A stretch of DNA of 64,000 nucleotides from Rugamonas apoptosis. GTDB lineage: Bacteria; Pseudomonadota; Gammaproteobacteria; Burkholderiales; Burkholderiaceae_D. The stretch spans positions 434,001 through 498,000 of the forward strand of contig NZ_JACEZU010000002.1 in NCBI RefSeq assembly GCF_014042355.1, in the 5' to 3' direction. The notes beneath the pieces were generated by a model that was not told the origin of the DNA, ran no database searches, and was given only the letters and a program-made list of their open reading frames with translations. Every line of letters starts with the position of its first letter. The stretch's first letter is position 1. Of this stretch, positions 26,775-35,783 are shown piece after piece. Made by a program: the position numbers and the translations under genes.

Positions 26775-27677
26775 ATGAGCCTGGAATTGCGGCAACTACG
26801 CTATTTCGTCACCGTGGCCGAGGAACTGCACTTCGGCAAGGCGGCGCTGCGCCTGCACATGACCCAGCCGCCGCTGTCGCAAACCATCCTGGCGCTGGAA
26901 GAATTGCTGGGCGCGCCCCTGTTCGAGCGCAACCGCCGCGGCGTGACGCTGACGGCAGCCGGCGCCGCCCTGCTGCCCGAGGCGCGCCGCATGCTGGCCC
27001 AGGCCCAGCAACTGCCTGATCTCGTGCAGCGGGCCGCCGCCGGCGAGGTGGGACGGCTGTCGCTGGCCTTCGTCTCGTCGGCCGACTATAGCGTGCTGCC
27101 GCCATTTTTGCGCGCCTACCGGGCCGCCTATCCGCAAGTGCAGATCAACCTGCAGGAAGCGACTTCCGACCTGCAACTGGACGACCTGCTGCACGGCCGC
27201 ATCGACGCCGGCCTGCTGATCCCGCCCCTGCCCGACAAAAGCCGGGCCGAACTCGATTACCTGCCGGTGCTGAACGAACCCTTGATCCTGGCCGCGCCGG
27301 CCGGGCTGGATGCGCTCAAACATCCCGGCCCGGTGGCGCTGGCCGAGCTGCCGCCGCTGCCGCTCATCATCTTCCCGCGCGCCATCGCGCCGGCCCTGTA
27401 CGACGCCGTGCTGTCCGTGTTCGGCGCGGCCGGCATCACGCCCGAGATCGGCCAGCAGGCGATCCAGATGCAGACCATCGTCAGCCTGGTATCGGCCGGC
27501 ATGGGTCTGGCGCTGGTGCCGCAATCGGTGTCTAACCTGATGCGGCCCGGGGTAGAATACCGCTCGCTGCGCGACCCCACGCCGCTGGTCGAAACGGGAC
27601 TGGCCTGGCGCCGCGACCACGTGTCGCCCGTGCTGCAAGGCTTTTTGGATTTACTACGAAAGAACACACCATGCTGA
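26775..27677 (+). CDS. LysR family transcriptional regulator
   Basis: A 300-residue activator/repressor. The N-terminal winged HTH is complete (LRQLRYFVTVAEELHFGKAA, then MTQPPLSQTILALEELLGAP), followed by a periplasmic-binding-protein-like effector domain from about residue 90. It diverges from ilvD, the classic LysR position for regulating a neighbour, and resembles the BenM/IlvR-like subgroup that starts LELRQLRYF. Its last codons overlap lgt by seven bases. The effector is unknown. Confidence 0.92.
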   Translation: MSLELRQLRYFVTVAEELHFGKAALRLHMTQPPLSQTILALEELLGAPLFERNRRGVTLTAAGAALLPEARRMLAQAQQLPDLVQRAAAGEVGRLSLAFVSSADYSVLPPFLRAYRAAYPQVQINLQEATSDLQLDDLLHGRIDAGLLIPPLPDKSRAELDYLPVLNEPLILAAPAGLDALKHPGPVALAELPPLPLIIFPRAIAPALYDAVLSVFGAAGITPEIGQQAIQMQTIVSLVSAGMGLALVPQSVSNLMRPGVEYRSLRDPTPLVETGLAWRRDHVSPVLQGFLDLLRKNTPC

Positions 27678-28534
27678 TACACCCTATGCCCGATCCGGTC
27701 GCCGTTCATCTCGGCCCGGTCGCCGTCCACTGGTATGGCCTGATGTACGTGCTGGCGTTCGCGCTGTTCATCGCGCTGGGCCGGCTGCGCATCAAGCAGC
27801 CGCACATCGCCGCGCTGGGCTGGAAAAACGAAGACCTGGACGACATGCTGTTCTACGGCATGCTGGGCGTGGTGCTGGGCGGGCGCCTGGGCGAGGTGCT
27901 GTTCTACCGGCCCGCCTTCTTCTTCGCCAATCCGATCGAGATCCTGGAAGTGTGGCATGGCGGGATGTCGTTCCATGGCGGCTTCCTCGGTGTGATGGTG
28001 GCCATGTGGCTGTGGTCGCGCAAGGCCGGCCGCAACCTGATGGACGTGTATGACTTCATCGCGCCGATGGTGCCGCTTGGTTACGCGGCTGGCCGCCTGG
28101 GTAACTTCATCAACGCCGAACTGCCGGGCCGCGTGGTGGCCGATCCGTCGCTGCCATGGGCCATGATGTGGCCGGACACCAGCTACCCGCTGCTGCCCAA
28201 TCCCGTGTTCCTGCAAGGCTTGCGCCACCCGTCGCCGCTGTACCAGATGCTGATCGACGGTATCCTCGTGTTCGCCATCCTGTGGCCGTACGCGCGCAAG
28301 GCCCGGCCGCAACTGGCGGTGGGCGCCATGTACACCCTGCTGTACGGCTGCGCGCGCTTCTTCACTGAATACTTCCGCACGCCGGACTGGGAAGTGAACT
28401 GGGGCGGCATCCCCATCACCTCGGGCCAGATGCTGTCGCTGCCGATGATCATCGGCGCGCTGCTGATCCTGATGTGGTCCTACAAGCGCAACGTGGTGAT
28501 GGGCGCCACGCCCGCGGCCCGCAAGCCGGCCTGA
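27671..28534 (+). CDS. lgt: Prolipoprotein diacylglyceryl transferase
   Basis: Integral inner-membrane enzyme that attaches diacylglycerol to the lipobox cysteine of prolipoproteins, the first step of lipoprotein maturation. It has 287 residues, seven predicted membrane segments, the HGGMSFHGGFLG motif and the Lgt signature GRLGNFINAELPGR. It overlaps the LysR gene by seven bases, so it is probably read from the same transcript. Confidence 0.97.
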   Translation: MLIHPMPDPVAVHLGPVAVHWYGLMYVLAFALFIALGRLRIKQPHIAALGWKNEDLDDMLFYGMLGVVLGGRLGEVLFYRPAFFFANPIEILEVWHGGMSFHGGFLGVMVAMWLWSRKAGRNLMDVYDFIAPMVPLGYAAGRLGNFINAELPGRVVADPSLPWAMMWPDTSYPLLPNPVFLQGLRHPSPLYQMLIDGILVFAILWPYARKARPQLAVGAMYTLLYGCARFFTEYFRTPDWEVNWGGIPITSGQMLSLPMIIGALLILMWSYKRNVVMGATPAARKPA

Positions 28535-28562
28535 CAGATCAGCCCAACCTTCAGCGCAAACG

Positions 28563-29365
28563 TCAGCGCAAAGCCTTCCACAGCATGTAAGCGGCCAGGC
28601 AGTACAGCACGGCCGCGAACACCTTCTTGAGCGACTGCACCGGCAAGCGGTGCGCCGTGCGCGCGCCCAGCGGCGCGAGCGTCACGCTGGCCGTCGCGAT
28701 CACGGCCAGCGCGGGCAGGTAGATGAAGCCCAGCGAATACTGGGGCAGCCCCGCCACATTCCAGCCGAAATAGATATTCGACAGCGTACCCGCCAGCGCG
28801 ATGGGGAAGCCCAGCGCGGCGCTGGTGGCCACGGCGTTATGGATCTTCACGTTACACCAGCTCATGAACGGCACGGAGATGAAGCCGCCGCCCGCGCCCA
28901 GCAGGCCGGCCAGCACGCCGATCACCCCGCCGGCCGCGAACATGCCGGCGCTGCCGGGCAGTTCGCGGCCGGCGGCCGGTTTGCGGTTGAACAGCATCTG
29001 CGTGGCCGAGAACGAAATGAAGAGGGCGAACACCAGCGCCAGCGTGGGCGACGGCAACTGCTTGCCTATCCACGGCCCCACCCACGAGCCGACCAGGATG
29101 CCCGGCGCCAGCAAGGCCACGATGGGCCAGCGCACGGCCCCGTGCAGGTGATGGGCGCGCACCGACGATAACGAAGTAAACAATATGGTGCCTAACGAGG
29201 TGGCGATCGCCATGTGCACGATCACCTCGGGCGGGAAGCCCTTGGCGCTGAAGATCATGGTAATGAAGGGCACCAGGATCATGCCGCCACCAATGCCCAG
29301 CAGGCCGGCGCAAAAGCCGCCAAAGGCGCCCATGGCCAGCAAGGCCGCGATCAAAGTCCCATCCA

Positions 29366-29366
<1 letters not shown>
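28563..29366 (-). CDS. TauE/SafE family membrane transporter
   Basis: A 267-residue polytopic membrane protein with about eight hydrophobic segments and the two family repeats (FCAGLLGIGGGMILVPF and VLAGLLGAGGGFISVPF). Members export or import sulfite, sulfoacetate or other organosulfur anions, but substrate cannot be predicted here. The ATG overlaps the stop of the EVE-domain gene by one base, so the pair is translationally coupled. Confidence 0.9.
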
Positions 29367-29833
<467 letters not shown>

Positions 29834-29862
29834 CGGAGCTTCCTCTCAAAACGTACGGACGT

Positions 29863-29904
29863 AAAAAAGCGGCTGCGCACACGACATGCTCGCAACCGCT
29901 TTTT
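29863..29904 (-). terminator. Rho-independent terminator after 6S RNA
   Basis: Arms AAAAAGCGG and CCGCTTTTT extend through a mismatch into TGCG/CGCA, with a T-run on the minus strand. It lies just beyond the predicted 3' end of 6S RNA. Confidence 0.8.
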
Positions 29905-29911
29905 CTGAATT

Positions 29912-30088
29912 CAAGCCCCGCCTGTGCCGTTCTGCCGGCATCCCGAACCTGATGGTTCAAGGTGGTCACAGTTAGTTCAATTTCGGGTTCGTCGGACTAG
30001 CGACGCTCACGCCCACCAAACAAAATCCCGCGACCGATGCACATAAATGGTTCAAGGAATATATGGCATTCGCGAACACTGCAGGGTG
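29912..30088 (-). ncRNA. ssrS: 6S RNA
   Basis: On the minus strand the 5' end carries CCCTGCAGTGTTCGCG, and the 3' part has TTGAACC...GGTTCGGG followed by GCGGGGC that can pair back to the 5' end. These are the hallmarks of proteobacterial 6S RNA, which mimics an open promoter and sequesters sigma-70 RNA polymerase in stationary phase. The position directly downstream of zapA is the usual synteny. The ends are estimated to within several bases. Confidence 0.85.
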
Positions 30089-30137
30089 ACACGGAGTTTA
30101 CTCTCTTTACCCCGTTTTGGGGAAGGCGTTTCGCAAA

Positions 30138-30449
30138 CTAAAATAAGGTTTCTTGCGGCGTCAGCGCGCTATCGAGCACCTGGTTCATGGCCGCGATCTT
30201 CTGCTGCACTTCCAGTATAGACAAGTCCGACAATGGTCCCTGCGGCGCTTTCACGGACAGGAATTCAGCCGCCACGCCCAGCGCCGCCATCACGGCGATC
30301 CGGTCGTTGCCCTTGACTTTGCCGGCGTCGCGGATGGCGCACATCTTCTTGTCCAGGAAGGCGGCCGCCTCGCTCAACGCACGCTCCTCGTCGGCCTTGC
30401 ACATCAGCCGGTAGGACTGGCCCATGATCGTGACGTCCAGCTGCTTCAT
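30138..30449 (-). CDS. zapA: Cell division protein ZapA
   Basis: A 103-residue FtsZ-ring-associated protein. It begins MKQLDVTIMGQSYRLMCKAD and has the downstream helix LSEAAAFLDKKMCAIRDAG, both typical of ZapA, with a C-terminal coiled coil (LEVQQKIAAMNQVLDSAL). It overlaps the upstream ZapB-like gene by four bases, and 6S RNA follows. Confidence 0.95.
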   Translation of the reverse strand: MKQLDVTIMGQSYRLMCKADEERALSEAAAFLDKKMCAIRDAGKVKGNDRIAVMAALGVAAEFLSVKAPQGPLSDLSILEVQQKIAAMNQVLDSALTPQETLF

Positions 30450-30709
30450 TGATTGTGCTCCTGGTCAGGCATCGCGCTGGCGGCGTCGGCGTCGGCGTCA
30501 GTTTCACCGGCGGCGTCGAGCGCGGGGATCTGTTCCAGCAGGGCCGAGACGCGGCTGTGCGCTTCGCTCAGGCGCTTCTGGTAACCGATGTTCTCCACCA
30601 CCAATGCGGCGTTGGCTTGACGCAACTGGGCATTCTCGCGGCGCAGGGCCTGGGTCATCTCGGCCAACTGGTCGATTTTGTGGGAAAGTTCTTGGAATTC
30701 TGAAATCAT
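30446..30709 (-). CDS. ZapB-like coiled-coil protein (TIGR02449 type)
   Basis: An 87-residue protein that is mostly one coiled coil (SHKIDQLAEMTQALRRENAQ through LSEAHSRVSALLEQIPAL) with an acidic tail. Its size, heptad pattern and four-base overlap with zapA fit the division-associated coiled-coil family found upstream of zapA. The start at 30709 (MISEFQEL) is chosen over an ATG twelve codons earlier because the extra residues are not helical. Confidence 0.82.
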   Translation of the reverse strand: MISEFQELSHKIDQLAEMTQALRRENAQLRQANAALVVENIGYQKRLSEAHSRVSALLEQIPALDAAGETDADADAASAMPDQEHNQ

Positions 30710-30876
30710 CCCGTCACTATAGGATGGCTTGCGAAGCTGCGTCAACCGCTACACGGTAGAGAACACGCATATTTTTGAGGCAAGGCAGGAAAGGGAACAG
30801 ACGGCAACACACGGGCCGGGGGCGGCATCGCTGACGCGCGCCGGCCCGGCCCGAAAAGTTGCTGTTTCAATCAGAG

Positions 30877-30895
30877 CCCGGGTGACCCACCCGGG
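30877..30895 (-). terminator. Hairpin downstream of the repeat-protein gene
   Basis: CCCGGGTG and CACCCGGG surround a three-base loop about 20 bases after the stop of the large repeat gene. There is no real T-run, so termination efficiency is uncertain. Confidence 0.4.
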
Positions 30896-30914
30896 GGCGT
30901 ACTCAGGGATACAC

Positions 30915-33900
30915 TCAGGCGTGCACCCCCACCAGCTGCACCGCGCTGCTGCCGCCCGTGAGCGACGCTTCCAGCAGGTCGGCGAAGGTGTGCAGACGGT
31001 CGGCCGTCCAGGTGGTGGCCATGTCGTACGGGCTGCTGCCATGGTCGGCCTGCGCGATCAGGTCGGCCATGGCGAGCGCCGCCACCAGCTTGCCCGAGGC
31101 GTCCACCAGATCCAGTTCGCTGACATTGACCTTGGCGTAATCGAGCACCGTGAACTGGGCATACGATTTGCCGCCGTCCACATAGTTGATCACCAGGTCG
31201 CTGCCGTCGATGTTGGCCTTGACGTGGTCGGCCGCGATGGCCACGGTGCTGAACAGCTTGTTGCCGGTGAACTTGAGCACGTCGTTACCGCCGGCCACTT
31301 CGTGCACCGTGTCCTTGCCGTCGCCCATCGACATCACATAGGTGTCCTTGCCGCTGCCGCCGTACAGCGCATCGTTGCCCATGCCGCTGTAGAAGGTGTC
31401 GTCGCCGTCGCCGCCGAACAGGCGGTTATTGCCCGCGTACTTGTAACCGAGCGCATAGGCCATGGCGCCGGCGAGGAAGAAGTCGGCACCCTGGAAATCG
31501 CTCAAGTGCAGGTTGACGCCCAGGTTCTTGGTCAGCCAGTCCACGCCGTCGCCGCTGGCGTTGGAGGCCGTCTTGAGCGCGCCGCCCAGCCACGACACGG
31601 CGTCCGACAAGGCCGTGCCCACGTCGGCGTCGGCCACCGCGTCCACCCCGGTGCTGATGCCGTTGATGGCCGTGTTCAAGCCGCTCTTGGCCGAATCCAG
31701 CGCCGATTTCAGCGGGGTGGCGATGTCGAAGTCGGCCGAGCCCACGCCGGCCGTCTTGGTCACGGCCGACAGGGCACTGTTGGCCGTGCTGTTCAAGCCG
31801 TCGACCAGTTTGCCGGCGTTGGCCGTGTCCTTGGCCAGTTCCGCCTTCATGCTGTCGGCCATGCCGCTCCACTGCTTGGCGATATCGTCGGTCATGCCGT
31901 TCAGGTATTTGCTGACGGCGTCGAAGCCCTTGCCGGCATCGGTCCAGGCGGCGTTGAGCGCGTTGGCCTTGCCCACCAGCAGATGGTCGATCACGCCCCA
32001 GCCCAGACCCATCATGGTGTCGTTGCCCTTGCCGCCGCCCACGTAGGAACCGGCGTTGGTGGCGAGGATGGTGTCGTCGCCGTCGCCGCCGACGATCACA
32101 TTGCCCACCAGGTTCAGCTTGCCCAGGTCGCCGCTGGCCAGCGACTTGTATTGCGAGCGGATGAAGTTGGCGTTCATGGCCGCGCTGACCCAGTCGCCGG
32201 CCGACTCGTAGTCGTTCTCCACCACCGCCTCGGCCGCGTTGAACACGGTGATCTCGGCCAGGCCGATGATGGTGTCGTTGCCGGCGCCGCCAATGGCCAC
32301 GTTGTTCTGGCCGGACGAGACGATCAGGTCGTCGCCGTTGCCGCCCATGCCGATGGTGGTGGTGCCGGCCAGGATCACGGTGTCGTTGCCGTCGCCGGCG
32401 TGCACGAAGTTCATGCCGGTGTCGATGCTGACTTTGGTGGAACTGGTCTGCACACTGTCGCCACCTTCCACGGCCTGGGTGGTGCTGCTGTTGTAGCTCA
32501 ATTTGCTGCCGCTGTTGAGCACCACCAGGAAGTCGTCGCCGGCGTCCGACAGCACCACGTTGTGCTGGCCGTAGACCACGGCCGTATCGTTGCCGGCGCC
32601 GGTCCAGGCCAGGTTCAACTGCACGTTGCCCTTGGTGGTGCTGGCGGTGGTCAGGTCCGAGCCTTCCGGCTGGCTGGTGTTGGTGCTGGTGCCGTCGCCG
32701 CCCACACCGATCATCACCAGCGTGTCCTTGCCGCTGCCGCCGATGACGGCATTGTCCGCGCCCACCACCGTCACGACGTTATTACCGTCGCCCGTCACCA
32801 GCAGGTTGCCGTTGACGTTGACGTTCTTGGCGGCCGAACCGAACGACAGCGCCGTCAGCACGTCGTTGCCGCTGCCGCCTTCGATCACATTGCCCTTGCC
32901 GATCGCCGTGACGACGTTGTTGCCCTCGCCCGCCGCCACCACGTTGTAGGTGCCGGCCACGGTAACCACATCGTTGCCGCTGCCGGTGACGATGCCCGAC
33001 TTGCTGCCAATGGCCGTCACCACATCGTTGCCGGCGCCCGTCAGCACCAGGTTGTTCACGCCCACGGCGGTGGCCACCGTGTCGGCGCTGCCGCCCACCA
33101 GCACATTGTTCTTGCCGAAGGCCGTCATGGCGTCATGGCCGGACTGGCCGCTGGCCGCGCCGCTCAGGCCAGCCTTGCCCACCAGGTCGGTGGCGGCCAC
33201 GCCGGAGGCGAGCGCATCGACCAGGCCCACGGCGGTGGCCGCCGTTTCCTTGTAGTCGCCGCTGGCCAGCAGGTTGTTGGCACCCACCGCCGTCAGCGTG
33301 TCGGCGCCGGCATCGCCCCACAGCACGTTGCGCGCACCGAAAGCCGTCACCACGTCGTTGCCGGTGCCGCTCCACACCACGTTGTTGGCGCCGATGGCCG
33401 TCACCACGTCGCTGCCGCTGCCGGTGTAGACCACGTTGGTGGAGCCGACCGTGCTGACCACGTCGTTGCCGTCGCCGTGGGCCAGCGTGCTGCCGATGAA
33501 GGTGGCTGCGGCCTTGGTGACGGCGCCGCCGGCGGCGCTGGACAGCTTGCTGCTCACGTCCGCCAGGCCATCACCGAGGCCGGTGACGATGACGTTGACG
33601 GAGCCGGCCGCCGTCACCACGTTGTTACCGGCCGTGTTGACGACGATGTTATTGCCGCCCAGCGCGGTGGTGATGTTGTCGCCGCCATTGGCCAGCACGA
33701 TGTTGTTGCCGCCAGCCGCCGTCACGATATCCTTGCCGGCGCCCGTGTAGACCACGTTGTTGCCGCCCACGGCCACCACCACATCATTGCCGGCGCCGCT
33801 GTTGATGCCGGCCGCCAGCTTGGCGGTGGCGTTGCTGATGGCCTTGGCCGCACCCGCGCTGGGCATGACATCGGCCAGCACTTTACCCAGGCCGCCGGTG

Positions 33901-35645
33901 GCCGCCTTGACCATGCCGCCCAGTTCCGTCAACACCACGTTGGTGCCGCCCAGCGTGACGACGGTGTCGCCGCCAACGGTGCTGGCCACCAGGTTGGCGG
34001 CCCCCAGGCCCAGCAGGGTATTGCCGCTGCCGTTGGCCAGCAGCGCGTTGTTCACGCCCAGCGCCGCTTCGATATTGCCGCCCTGGTTGCTGACCAGCGC
34101 ATTGCTGTCGCCCAGCGCGGCCACCTTGTTGCCGGCGCCGCCAGTGTAGGCGATGTTGAGCAAGCCACCCAGCACCAGGTTGCTGTTGCCGCCATCGTCG
34201 ATAACAACGTTGGCGCCGCCGCCGGCCACCAGGTTGTCGTTACCGTCATTGGCCGTGATAACGTTGGCGCCGCCCAGCGTGACGATGGTGTCGTTGCCCG
34301 TGCCGGCCGTGACCACGTTGGCGCCACCGGCGGCCAGTACGTTGTCGTTGCCGCCGCCGACGGTCAGCACGTTGGCGCCGCCGTACGCGGTGACCTGGTC
34401 GACACCGGCGCCGCCCTTGTAGACGTTGGCCGCACCGTTCAGCTTGGCCGTATTGTTGCCCGCGCCCCCGTCGATCACGTTGGCGCCGCCGTTGGCGGTG
34501 ATCGCGTCGTTGCCGGCGCCGGCGTTGAGCGTGTTGCTGGCACCGTTCAAGGTGACGTTGTTATTGCCCTCGCCCACGTTGATGATATTGGCGCCGCCGT
34601 TGGCCGTCACCACATCCCAGCCCGTGCCGGTGGTCAGCTTGTTGGCCGCGCCGCCCAGGGTCACGTGGTTGTTGCCGTTGCCGGCCTGGACCTGGTTGGC
34701 GCCGCCGTTGGCGGTGATGGTGTCGTCACCCGCGCCGGCCGTGATGTTGTTGTTGCCGCCCTCGGCGTTGACGGTGTTGGTGCCCTCGCCCGCGTCGATC
34801 ACGTTGCTGGCCGCCTTGACGGTGATGGTGTCGTCGCCGCCGTTGGTGTGGATCACGTTGCTGGCGCCGTCGGCCGTCACGTTGTCGGCATCCTTGCCGG
34901 TGTTGATGACGTTGGAGGCGCCGCCGGCGTGGACCACGTTCCAGCCGTCGCCCGCGTTGACCACGTTGGAAGCGCCATTGACGGTGATGTTATCGTTGCC
35001 GCCGTCGATGGAAACGTTGTTGGCGCCGCCGTTGGCGGTGACGGTGTTGTCGCCGCCATCGAGGTCGATCTGGTTCCAGCCGCCGTTGGCCGTGACGCGG
35101 TCGTTGCCGTTGCCGCCGTTGATGTGGTTGTAGGCGCTGTTGATGGACAGGCTGTTGTTGCCGTCGCCCAGGTCGACATCGGCCGCCGCGCCGGCCGCCA
35201 CGGTCACCGAGTCGTTGCCGGCGCCGCCGCTGATCTTGTTGTAGGCGCCCACGTCGACACGGATGGTGTCGTCGCCATTGCCGCCGTCGATGCGGTTGTA
35301 GCCGCCCACCTTGACGACGATGGTGTCGTTGCCGTCGTCGCCGTACAGGTTGTTATAGGCACCGGCCGTGACGGTGATGGTGTCGTTGCCGCCGTCGCCG
35401 TGGATGATGTTGGCGCCCAGCGAACTGGCCGTGTAATTATTGTCGCCATTGCCCAGGCTTTTCTTGGTGTAGCCCAGTTCGCTGATCTTCTTGGCCACGT
35501 CCGCCATGTCGTTGCCGATCTCGTCGAACGCGTCACCGATGCTGGTGAGGTCGCTCCCCAGGTCCTTGACCGTGTCGCCCACCTTGTCGACCGCCTTTTC
35601 AATAGGCTTGACCACATGTTTTTTCAGCCAGCTGCCTACACTCAT
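30915..35645 (-). CDS. Giant RTX-like 18-residue-repeat protein, 1576 residues
   Basis: There is no Sec signal peptide. Residues 1-60 form an amphipathic helical head (SVGSWLKKHVVKPIEKAVDK). From about 62 to 1190 the chain is a long repeat array of 18-residue units of the type GGANVIxxGxGNDxVTxx. In each unit one nonapeptide keeps the Ca-binding GxGND of RTX proteins and the other is replaced by an Asn/Ala/Val strand. Helical inserts break the array near 577-615, 688-722 and 798-828. A helical region spans about 1218-1381. Three canonical RTX nonapeptides follow near 1410-1438 (GGDGDDTFY, SGMGNDALY, GGSGKDTYV), then a 135-residue C-terminal tail. The tail and the lack of a signal peptide suggest type I secretion, but no ABC exporter is encoded nearby. 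AAGGGG precedes the ATG. The function is unknown; a calcium-stabilised beta-roll surface or matrix protein is my inference. Confidence 0.85.
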   Translation of the reverse strand: MSVGSWLKKHVVKPIEKAVDKVGDTVKDLGSDLTSIGDAFDEIGNDMADVAKKISELGYTKKSLGNGDNNYTASSLGANIIHGDGGNDTITVTAGAYNNLYGDDGNDTIVVKVGGYNRIDGGNGDDTIRVDVGAYNKISGGAGNDSVTVAAGAAADVDLGDGNNSLSINSAYNHINGGNGNDRVTANGGWNQIDLDGGDNTVTANGGANNVSIDGGNDNITVNGASNVVNAGDGWNVVHAGGASNVINTGKDADNVTADGASNVIHTNGGDDTITVKAASNVIDAGEGTNTVNAEGGNNNITAGAGDDTITANGGANQVQAGNGNNHVTLGGAANKLTTGTGWDVVTANGGANIINVGEGNNNVTLNGASNTLNAGAGNDAITANGGANVIDGGAGNNTAKLNGAANVYKGGAGVDQVTAYGGANVLTVGGGNDNVLAAGGANVVTAGTGNDTIVTLGGANVITANDGNDNLVAGGGANVVIDDGGNSNLVLGGLLNIAYTGGAGNKVAALGDSNALVSNQGGNIEAALGVNNALLANGSGNTLLGLGAANLVASTVGGDTVVTLGGTNVVLTELGGMVKAATGGLGKVLADVMPSAGAAKAISNATAKLAAGINSGAGNDVVVAVGGNNVVYTGAGKDIVTAAGGNNIVLANGGDNITTALGGNNIVVNTAGNNVVTAAGSVNVIVTGLGDGLADVSSKLSSAAGGAVTKAAATFIGSTLAHGDGNDVVSTVGSTNVVYTGSGSDVVTAIGANNVVWSGTGNDVVTAFGARNVLWGDAGADTLTAVGANNLLASGDYKETAATAVGLVDALASGVAATDLVGKAGLSGAASGQSGHDAMTAFGKNNVLVGGSADTVATAVGVNNLVLTGAGNDVVTAIGSKSGIVTGSGNDVVTVAGTYNVVAAGEGNNVVTAIGKGNVIEGGSGNDVLTALSFGSAAKNVNVNGNLLVTGDGNNVVTVVGADNAVIGGSGKDTLVMIGVGGDGTSTNTSQPEGSDLTTASTTKGNVQLNLAWTGAGNDTAVVYGQHNVVLSDAGDDFLVVLNSGSKLSYNSSTTQAVEGGDSVQTSSTKVSIDTGMNFVHAGDGNDTVILAGTTTIGMGGNGDDLIVSSGQNNVAIGGAGNDTIIGLAEITVFNAAEAVVENDYESAGDWVSAAMNANFIRSQYKSLASGDLGKLNLVGNVIVGGDGDDTILATNAGSYVGGGKGNDTMMGLGWGVIDHLLVGKANALNAAWTDAGKGFDAVSKYLNGMTDDIAKQWSGMADSMKAELAKDTANAGKLVDGLNSTANSALSAVTKTAGVGSADFDIATPLKSALDSAKSGLNTAINGISTGVDAVADADVGTALSDAVSWLGGALKTASNASGDGVDWLTKNLGVNLHLSDFQGADFFLAGAMAYALGYKYAGNNRLFGGDGDDTFYSGMGNDALYGGSGKDTYVMSMGDGKDTVHEVAGGNDVLKFTGNKLFSTVAIAADHVKANIDGSDLVINYVDGGKSYAQFTVLDYAKVNVSELDLVDASGKLVAALAMADLIAQADHGSSPYDMATTWTADRLHTFADLLEASLTGGSSAVQLVGVHA

Positions 35646-35686
35646 CTATTTCCCCTTGTAAGTGGTTTTATGACACTTGCATTGAA

Positions 35687-35715
35687 TCAATAGAAGATGA
35701 CATCTAACCAAACAA
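35687..35715 (-). promoter_or_regulatory. Promoter of the giant repeat-protein gene
   Basis: On the minus strand TTGTTT (35710-35715) and TATTGA (35687-35692) are spaced by 17 bases. The -35 box directly abuts the 24-bp palindrome, a position suited to an activator or a steric repressor. Confidence 0.5.
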
Positions 35716-35739
35716 TTCGATTACAGCGCTGTAATCGAA
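35716..35739. promoter_or_regulatory. Perfect 24-bp palindrome between repeat-protein gene and two-component operon
   Basis: The half-site TTCGATTACAGC is followed immediately by its exact complement. It touches the -35 box of the minus-strand promoter on one side and lies eight bases from the -35 box of the plus-strand promoter on the other. Such symmetry indicates a dimeric regulator that could control both directions. The adjacent OmpR-type regulator is one candidate, although that family more often binds direct repeats. Confidence 0.65.
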
Positions 35740-35747
35740 CGCCGTGA

Positions 35748-35776
35748 TTGACGGCGCCGGGGCCAGGCCGGACAAT
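35748..35776 (+). promoter_or_regulatory. Promoter of the two-component operon
   Basis: TTGACG and GACAAT are spaced exactly 17 bases. The predicted transcription start is within a base or two of the ATG at 35784, so the mRNA may be leaderless. Confidence 0.55.
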
Positions 35777-35783
35777 GCCGCAC

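Noticed and set aside
30915-35645. CRISPR-like or tandem-repeat array suggested by the short DNA periodicity
   Set aside because: The periodicity is the coding repeat (27/54 bases) of a continuous open frame; there are no constant repeats with unique spacers.
30729-35693. A 1654-codon open frame on the plus strand opposite the repeat protein
   Set aside because: It mirrors the minus-strand repeats in high-GC DNA; there is no ribosome site and the amino-acid composition is an artefact of the repeat.
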